10,314 bases of DNA from Candidatus Poseidoniaceae archaeon (GTDB lineage Archaea > Thermoplasmatota > Poseidoniia > Poseidoniales > Poseidoniaceae): NCBI GenBank assembly GCA_022425185.1, contig JAKMFY010000193.1:1-10314 (forward strand), given 5' to 3'. The position numbers and the translations under genes were made by a program. The notes under the pieces are model-generated. The model was given only the letters and a program-made list of their open reading frames with translations. It did no database searches and was not told where the DNA came from. Shown here piece by piece: positions 5,685 to 10,314 of the stretch. Numbering within the stretch: the stretch's first letter is position 1; the number at the start of each line of letters is the position of its first letter.

Positions 5685-7628
5685 TCGTGCCAAACGTTCG
5701 GGAGTCCCCATGTCCCAAAACTTCGTATTATCCATGTACGCTGTGGCTTTCATTGACATGTGTGGATACACTGTTTCTTCCCAGCTCCATTTTCCATCCT
5801 TACCATGTTCGAGAAGAACTGATTTTTCTACAACACTGGTCCCTGATTCATAGCCATTGAATTCGACCGGGGGTGAACCCGTTTTGTTGTATTGAGAGAT
5901 TTTACCATTCACGTGGAGGAGATTCATCTCGTCATGTTCAGTCGTTACAGTGAGCGTAAGTGGGGAGGATGTTTGTTCATGATGAGCGACAAGTTGGGCA
6001 TAATCAATTGGATGTAAATCATCACCCCAGAGTAGGATAAATCGTTCTTGAAGAAGGTGTCGAGCATTCCAAAGTGCTCCCCCTGTCCCTAATGGTTCGG
6101 ATTCTTGATGAAAGGTTAGAGCCATTCCTTCATGCCGGAAACCATCGAATTGCTCACCTAAGTGTCCTGTAAGAATCAAGGCCTCCATGCAACCTTGGGT
6201 ACGTGTCCAATCGAGAATATGAGAAAGTATAGGTTTTCCAGAAACTTCAATGAGAGATTTTGGTATTTGTTTCGTCCGTTCTCCAAGACGAGTCCCCAAT
6301 CCTCCTGCTAGGATAACGATTTGAGGCATGCGGTGAGCTTTTACAATTTCAGAATACAACGCACCGCTCTCTTTTAGGGTTCGTTCTTTGGTTTTAAAGT
6401 CAACATGATACAGTCCAAATCGTTGGTCATAACCTTCTGCCCATTCGAAATTATCCATGAGGCTCCAATGATAAAATCCACGAATATCCATTCCATCAGC
6501 AATGGCTTCACCGGTAATTTGCAAATGGCGACGGATATGTTCAGGACGCATGTCATCGTCGTCATCTGCAACTCCATTTTCAGTGACAATGATTGGAAGG
6601 TTTAGGCATGAAACCATATCGAATGCACGCCGTAATCCTTCAGCATACATCGGGTATCTGAAATCTGTTCGTTCTTCCCAAGGACGAATCAATGGATCAA
6701 TATCTACTTTCGTTGGCATGAACGGCGTAGCAAGAAGATGGGTGTAGTAATTGACTCCAATGAAATCACTACTCCCTTTGAGTCCTGGAACCTCCTTGGA
6801 ACGCAGAGCTGATGGCGCTTTGAATCGTCCTGTCATCAATCCTTTAATCCAACAAAGATTGAACATTCCATCAAGAAGTCGTGCTTGGAATCTATGTAAC
6901 GGATTCCAACGACGGTATGGATCGAAGAGGTTGATATTCTTCACCAATCCAATCTGAGTACGCTTACCATGTTCCATCGATTTCAATGTTTGATAACAAC
7001 GTGCGTGAGCAATCATAAGATTGGTTGAAACAATTCTTGTTTTCTTAAAAGAGCGCTCTCCAGGTGGAAATTCTCCCAAGACGTATCCCATCGAAGCGAA
7101 CACAGCAGGTTCGTTGATGGTGCACCACCAGTCTACTCGATCACTCAAAACTTCAAACATTTTTGCAGAAAAGCGAATCCAGTCTTCAACATTGTCTTCT
7201 TTTTCAAAGCCTCCTTTTTCATCCCACCAAAGAGGGTGTGTGAAATGATGAAGCGTCGCCATAGGGTGAATCCCTTGAGCATGAAGTTGGTCAACAAGAT
7301 CAGAATACCATTGAATTGCATCCTCATTCCAGACGCCTTGTTGAGGTTCAACACGGCTCCATTCAATTGAGAATCTGTAGTGCGATACATTCAGATTTTT
7401 GATCAGTTGTATATCCTCTTCTTTTCGATTCCAATGATCGCAAGCATCGCCACTGAGTTGACCACTTTTAGAACGTGGCTCAAATGCAGACCAGTTGTTG
7501 GTATTTCCTCCTTCGATTTGATGAGAAGCAGTAGCAACACCCCACATGAAATCCGGGGGGAAAAAATCTCCCGATAGAAGACGAGTATAATCGACTGAAT
7601 CCCAATCACGATGTTCTTCAATCCCCAT
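5652..7628 (-). CDS. Fusion protein: GH1 beta-glycosidase + sugar-phosphate nucleotidyltransferase
   Basis: 658 residues carrying two complete enzymes. Residues about 20-432 are a GH1 beta-glucosidase/beta-galactosidase with all landmarks: MWGVATASHQIEG (28-40), the acid/base in TINEP (E173), NYYTH (293-297), the nucleophile in VTENG (E350), and HWSLMDNFEWAEGYDQRFGLYHVDF-type closing segment (387-411). Residues 434-658 are an RmlA/HddC/MurU-like nucleotidyltransferase with LAGGLGTRL (440-448), PKS (456-458), EPLGTGGALWNA (511-522), LLWGDDL (532-538; metal-site Asp) and FWDMGTPERL (637-646). There is no linker: GH1 ends ...VKAHR and the next residue is Met434, the natural start of the second domain. 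The start ATG is set by GGAGGTG five bases upstream. There is no signal peptide, so it is cytoplasmic. It lies 26 bases after the Ig-repeat gene and overlaps galK tail to tail. With galactokinase it could convert a beta-galactoside to an NDP-sugar; the sugar and nucleotide specificity are inference. Confidence 0.93.
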   Translation of the reverse strand: MGIEEHRDWDSVDYTRLLSGDFFPPDFMWGVATASHQIEGGNTNNWSAFEPRSKSGQLSGDACDHWNRKEEDIQLIKNLNVSHYRFSIEWSRVEPQQGVWNEDAIQWYSDLVDQLHAQGIHPMATLHHFTHPLWWDEKGGFEKEDNVEDWIRFSAKMFEVLSDRVDWWCTINEPAVFASMGYVLGEFPPGERSFKKTRIVSTNLMIAHARCYQTLKSMEHGKRTQIGLVKNINLFDPYRRWNPLHRFQARLLDGMFNLCWIKGLMTGRFKAPSALRSKEVPGLKGSSDFIGVNYYTHLLATPFMPTKVDIDPLIRPWEERTDFRYPMYAEGLRRAFDMVSCLNLPIIVTENGVADDDDDMRPEHIRRHLQITGEAIADGMDIRGFYHWSLMDNFEWAEGYDQRFGLYHVDFKTKERTLKESGALYSEIVKAHRMPQIVILAGGLGTRLGERTKQIPKSLIEVSGKPILSHILDWTRTQGCMEALILTGHLGEQFDGFRHEGMALTFHQESEPLGTGGALWNARHLLQERFILLWGDDLHPIDYAQLVAHHEQTSSPLTLTVTTEHDEMNLLHVNGKISQYNKTGSPPVEFNGYESGTSVVEKSVLLEHGKDGKWSWEETVYPHMSMKATAYMDNTKFWDMGTPERLARLEEFLDKTSL

Positions 7629-7633
7629 TTAGG

Positions 7634-7640
7634 CACCTCC
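7634..7640 (-). promoter_or_regulatory. Strong ribosome binding site of the GH1-nucleotidyltransferase gene
   Basis: GGAGGTG on the minus strand with CCTAA between it and the ATG at 7628. It is the best Shine-Dalgarno match in the window and sits in the 26-base gap after the Ig-repeat gene, fixing the start and suggesting expression from the same transcript. Confidence 0.75.
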
Positions 7641-7654
7641 AAAACGAAAAGAAT

Positions 7655-10312
7655 TCATTGCAGTCGAGACCAAGAGCCATCGGAACCAACGTTCCATTGT
7701 TGTAATTCAGTACTGGCATCTACGTACCAACCTGTTTCTCCCTGATTGGTACCTGGTGCCGCTTGCATGACTCCAATTTGAGTTGCTTTTACTGCAAGTT
7801 CGCTTCTCAATGCATCTTCGATGATAGGAGCAGATTCACCAGATGTTAGTGGCTGAGGAGATTTAGATTCAGACTCTTCGAGGACATTGGATTCAGGAGA
7901 TTCCTCTTCTCCGTCATCTTCTTCCTCCTCAAACTCATACTCATCTTCGTATTCATCCCATACCTCTTCTTTGGAATTACCTCTACGAATCAAAACGATA
8001 AGGACTGCGAAAATCATAAGCAAAAAGACGAGACCAATGGACATAGCGGTGTTTGTTGAACCAAGAGCACCTCCTAAGAGAACTGATTCAACATCGTAAA
8101 ACTGTTGGGAAATTAGACCCTGCCAAGCGACGGTGCATGAACGATCAGTGCCTGCATCTTCGAGTTCGATTTCCCATGTATCTGACTTTACGTGACTTGC
8201 CTTTCCAGATGAACACGTGATACTGGTTTTGTCAGGAATAACCTCAACTCTGTTCCCTTGGCTATCCTCCGCCCAAACCTTGAGTAAGGTGACTTCACCT
8301 TGGCTCAAAGACTCGTTACTCACCGAGGTTAGAACACGAACAGGTTCTCCCGGACGAATTGTTAACGGAAGAAGGATTGAAGCATTACCTTGTTGGAGTT
8401 CAATAGAATACGTCCCAGAGATTACCCCATCAAGTTGCCAGTAGCCACGTCCTGTTGCAGAGGGTTCGATTGAAACGAATCCTGATTCGATCAGTTGAAC
8501 ATCTTCAGCAGGAGCCACGTTACCATGAACATCGACGATTTCTACATAGAGGTCGCTTGGGACACCCGCAGTAATCGTCATCGCATCTCCTGCATCGGTA
8601 GCCAGAGTATTCTCAGAACCCGTGATTACATTGACGCGGACTGCGGCAAATACACCATCAGCGTTTGCTCGTATCTCATGTTCTCCTACTTCGGCGGGAT
8701 ACCATTTGCCTCCAGACATGAGCAAGTCAAGTGTTGAATCAACGCCATCTATGGTCCAATTAACTGTAACAAATGGAATGGTGTTCCCATATGAATCTGT
8801 GAACTCTGGGTCCAATTGCAAGAAAGAATCTGCTGGAACTTCTGTTCCTGTTTCTGGTAGCATAATGAAAGCTAATCGGCCTGGTTCGACCATTTCTTGA
8901 TATTCGCTTTGGTGTAAGATACCGGTGGAGTTGTCGAAATATGTGGCTGAGAATCGAATACTCTCGGTGAGTTTAGGAGTGAACATTGCATACGATGAGA
9001 ATATCTCCGATGCTGATTGATCACTACTTGTCTTCGTTATATTACCATCAATTTGCCATATATTTCCAAAAGCATCAGTCGCTTCATGAACCAAAGCAAC
9101 TTGTATACCTGCGCTTAATCGAGGTAAGCTTGCAACGAGTTGAGTGGAGACTGCATCACCATGAATCACAGAAACTGTCTTTGAGGCTACAATATCAGAA
9201 TCTATGACTTCCATCATTAAGGAACCTACGCTCCCTGGAGTCCAATGAATTTCATCACCTACTTGGGCTACTGCTCCGTTACCAACCGTCCAGTTTCCAA
9301 TTGGAACTGGTACTGGTGAAGTATAACCTGATGAATCCGTACGGATTGCATCTAAACGATACACTTCTCCCGATTGATACGATGTTTGCTCAGGCATAAT
9401 TTGAATTGACACAATTGCTGCATCAGCAGGAATGACACGAATGGTTCCGTTACCGTAAACAGATCCTGCACGTATACTGATATTCCAGACGCCTGGGGCT
9501 GATGCAAAGAAGTAACCTTGGTTGGTAATACTCCCGTTTTCAGCGGTCCAGACTTTTACTCCTGCCAATGTATCATTCATCTCTTGACCGAATGAATCAA
9601 CAAGTGCTGGACTAAGCATGACGCCAAATCCGCTACGGATTACAAGATTCTCTTCAAAGATAAATTCGAACGGATCTCCCGCTGTTGCTTCCATTGTGAC
9701 TTGCTGTTCCATTTGATCGAATCGAGCGACGACCTCATACAGGCCAAGATTTGGGGGTGTCCAAAACGGCTGCCCTTGCCCAACATATTCACCATCAACA
9801 CTCCATACGACACCTTGTCCAGTTCGAGGATTGCCATGTGAGTCGAGGAGATTCGCTTGCAGTTGGAAAGGCTGTTTTGCGTTTGGAGAATCTGTCGTAT
9901 TAATCTCAATTGACTGACCCCATCCTGCCTCGACACTAACCACAACGGTGTCGTTAAACCCTGCATGCTCAGCCCGAATGGTTACTTGACCCGCTGACCA
10001 AGGAAAGAAGAGACCACCATCTTCAACTGTTCCGTTTGAAGAAGACCATGTGATTTCACCTTCGACTACGTTGTTCAATGCGTCGTAAATTGTGGCATCC
10101 AGTTGTAAGACCCCATCTGAAGAAATCGATGTGGAAGGCGTTGTGATGACAACTTGTGCTGCAGGACCTGCAGCAGCAACAGGAAGACTCGTTAACGGAA
10201 CGAACATCAACAGATTGCCATGTGAGTCGAGGAGATTCGCTTGCAGTTGGAAAGGCTGTTTTGCGTTTGGAGAATCTGTCGTATTAATCTCAATTGACTG
10301 ACCCCATCCTGC
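7655..10312 (-). CDS. Large Ig-like-repeat surface protein with C-terminal membrane anchor (5' end unreliable)
   Basis: Residue numbers count from the first possible start, TTG at 10210 (851 residues). MFVPLTSLPVAAAG (2-15) looks like the end of a signal peptide. Then come about eight Ig-like/invasin-type beta repeats of 80-95 residues, starting near 17, 97, 179, 263, 351, 445, 532 and 621. Each repeat has a variation of (I/V)xDxxGN near its first third (YDALNN, LLDSHGN, LVDSFGQ, ATDAFGN, FTDSYGN, IVDVHGN, AEDSQGN). C666 and C692 may form a disulfide in the last repeat. One membrane span (about 721-741), then RRG, a highly acidic stretch (747-770), and a Trp-rich C-terminal end (GWYVDASTELQQW...GSWSRL, 827-850). 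Many N-X-S/T sequons fit a cell-surface protein. Function is unknown; adhesion, envelope or binding roles are possible. The frame stays open to the window edge, but the last 102 bases copy an internal repeat and are probably misjoined, so the real N-terminus is missing. The GH1 fusion gene follows in the same operon. Confidence 0.85.
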   Translation of the reverse strand, partial: AGWGQSIEINTTDSPNAKQPFQLQANLLDSHGNLLMFVPLTSLPVAAAGPAAQVVITTPSTSISSDGVLQLDATIYDALNNVVEGEITWSSSNGTVEDGGLFFPWSAGQVTIRAEHAGFNDTVVVSVEAGWGQSIEINTTDSPNAKQPFQLQANLLDSHGNPRTGQGVVWSVDGEYVGQGQPFWTPPNLGLYEVVARFDQMEQQVTMEATAGDPFEFIFEENLVIRSGFGVMLSPALVDSFGQEMNDTLAGVKVWTAENGSITNQGYFFASAPGVWNISIRAGSVYGNGTIRVIPADAAIVSIQIMPEQTSYQSGEVYRLDAIRTDSSGYTSPVPVPIGNWTVGNGAVAQVGDEIHWTPGSVGSLMMEVIDSDIVASKTVSVIHGDAVSTQLVASLPRLSAGIQVALVHEATDAFGNIWQIDGNITKTSSDQSASEIFSSYAMFTPKLTESIRFSATYFDNSTGILHQSEYQEMVEPGRLAFIMLPETGTEVPADSFLQLDPEFTDSYGNTIPFVTVNWTIDGVDSTLDLLMSGGKWYPAEVGEHEIRANADGVFAAVRVNVITGSENTLATDAGDAMTITAGVPSDLYVEIVDVHGNVAPAEDVQLIESGFVSIEPSATGRGYWQLDGVISGTYSIELQQGNASILLPLTIRPGEPVRVLTSVSNESLSQGEVTLLKVWAEDSQGNRVEVIPDKTSITCSSGKASHVKSDTWEIELEDAGTDRSCTVAWQGLISQQFYDVESVLLGGALGSTNTAMSIGLVFLLMIFAVLIVLIRRGNSKEEVWDEYEDEYEFEEEEDDGEEESPESNVLEESESKSPQPLTSGESAPIIEDALRSELAVKATQIGVMQAAPGTNQGETGWYVDASTELQQWNVGSDGSWSRLQ
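9829..9930. repeat. Direct repeat copy 1 (102 bp), inside Ig-repeat 2
   Basis: Identical over 102 bases to 10213-10314 at an offset of 384 bases (128 codons, same reading frame). On the minus strand it encodes the start of the second Ig-like repeat, from about GWGQSIEIN to LLDSHGN. In this copy it continues naturally into PRTGQGVVW, so this is the genuine location. Confidence 0.97.
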
Positions 10313-10314
10313 CT
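10213..10314. repeat. Direct repeat copy 2 (102 bp), terminal; probable assembly artefact
   Basis: Exact copy of 9829-9930 reaching the window edge. On the minus strand it runs LLDSHGN directly into LLMFVPLTSLPVAAAG, so an Ig-domain fragment is joined to a hydrophobic signal-peptide core. Zero mismatches and a biologically odd junction favour a misjoined contig end. A real in-frame tandem duplication with a 384-base period is the alternative. Confidence 0.95.

Noticed and set aside
7887..8099. Plus-strand Ser-rich frame resembling a low-complexity protein
   Set aside because: It is the antisense of the acidic Glu/Asp tail of the Ig-repeat protein; GAA/GAG codons read backwards give TTC/CTC and Ser-rich strings.
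10208..10210. TTG at 10210 as the true start of the Ig-repeat protein
   Set aside because: It would begin in the middle of the hydrophobic core of a signal peptide with no basic N-region and no ribosome binding site; the frame is open upstream and the junction at 10212/10213 is suspect.
10213..10314. Terminal repeat as evidence of a circular molecule
   Set aside because: The matching copy is internal at 9829-9930, not at the left end of the window, so this is not a circularisation overlap.

Overview
The window looks like a compact archaeal genome fragment, most plausibly marine group II Euryarchaeota (Candidatus Poseidoniales). The reasons are very short intergenic gaps, ATGA start/stop overlaps, GGAGGTG/AGGTGA ribosome binding sites, an AT-leaning composition, a large surface protein built of Ig-like repeats with one C-terminal membrane span and an acidic cytoplasmic tail, and many N-X-S/T sequons in the two proteins predicted to face outward. 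This lineage call is inference; there is no rRNA or marker gene in the window. Nearly every base is coding. I saw no tRNA, rRNA, CRISPR array, transposase or clear terminator, and there is no gene-free stretch over 300 bases.

Left block (1-3789, minus strand, reading right to left): a TPR-repeat protein, then a luciferase-like flavin/F420 monooxygenase, an asparaginase II-family amidohydrolase, and the N-terminal third of an ALDH8-like semialdehyde dehydrogenase cut by the left edge. The last three are joined by two ATGA overlaps and are almost certainly one transcript. Monooxygenase, amidohydrolase and semialdehyde dehydrogenase together suggest a catabolic pathway for a nitrogen-containing (perhaps aromatic or heterocyclic) compound. 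The logic resembles the Rut pyrimidine pathway, but the amidohydrolase and dehydrogenase families differ. The substrate is unknown.

Middle block (3822-5684, plus strand): a membrane-anchored DNase I homologue with a strikingly animal-like sequence and all catalytic residues, followed 12 bases later by a compact galactokinase. The DNase gene diverges from the TPR gene.

Right block (5652-10314, minus strand): an Ig-repeat membrane protein whose 5' end is not properly represented, followed 26 bases later by an unusual single-chain fusion of a GH1 beta-glycosidase and a sugar-phosphate nucleotidyltransferase. The end of the fusion gene overlaps the end of the galactokinase gene tail to tail. Together GH1, galactokinase and nucleotidyltransferase could take a beta-galactoside to an activated NDP-sugar in three steps without a GalT. 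This is the most coherent candidate for an undescribed system here.

The final 102 bases (10213-10314) exactly duplicate 9829-9930. The join interrupts what looks like the signal peptide of the Ig-repeat protein, so the right end is probably an assembly artefact.
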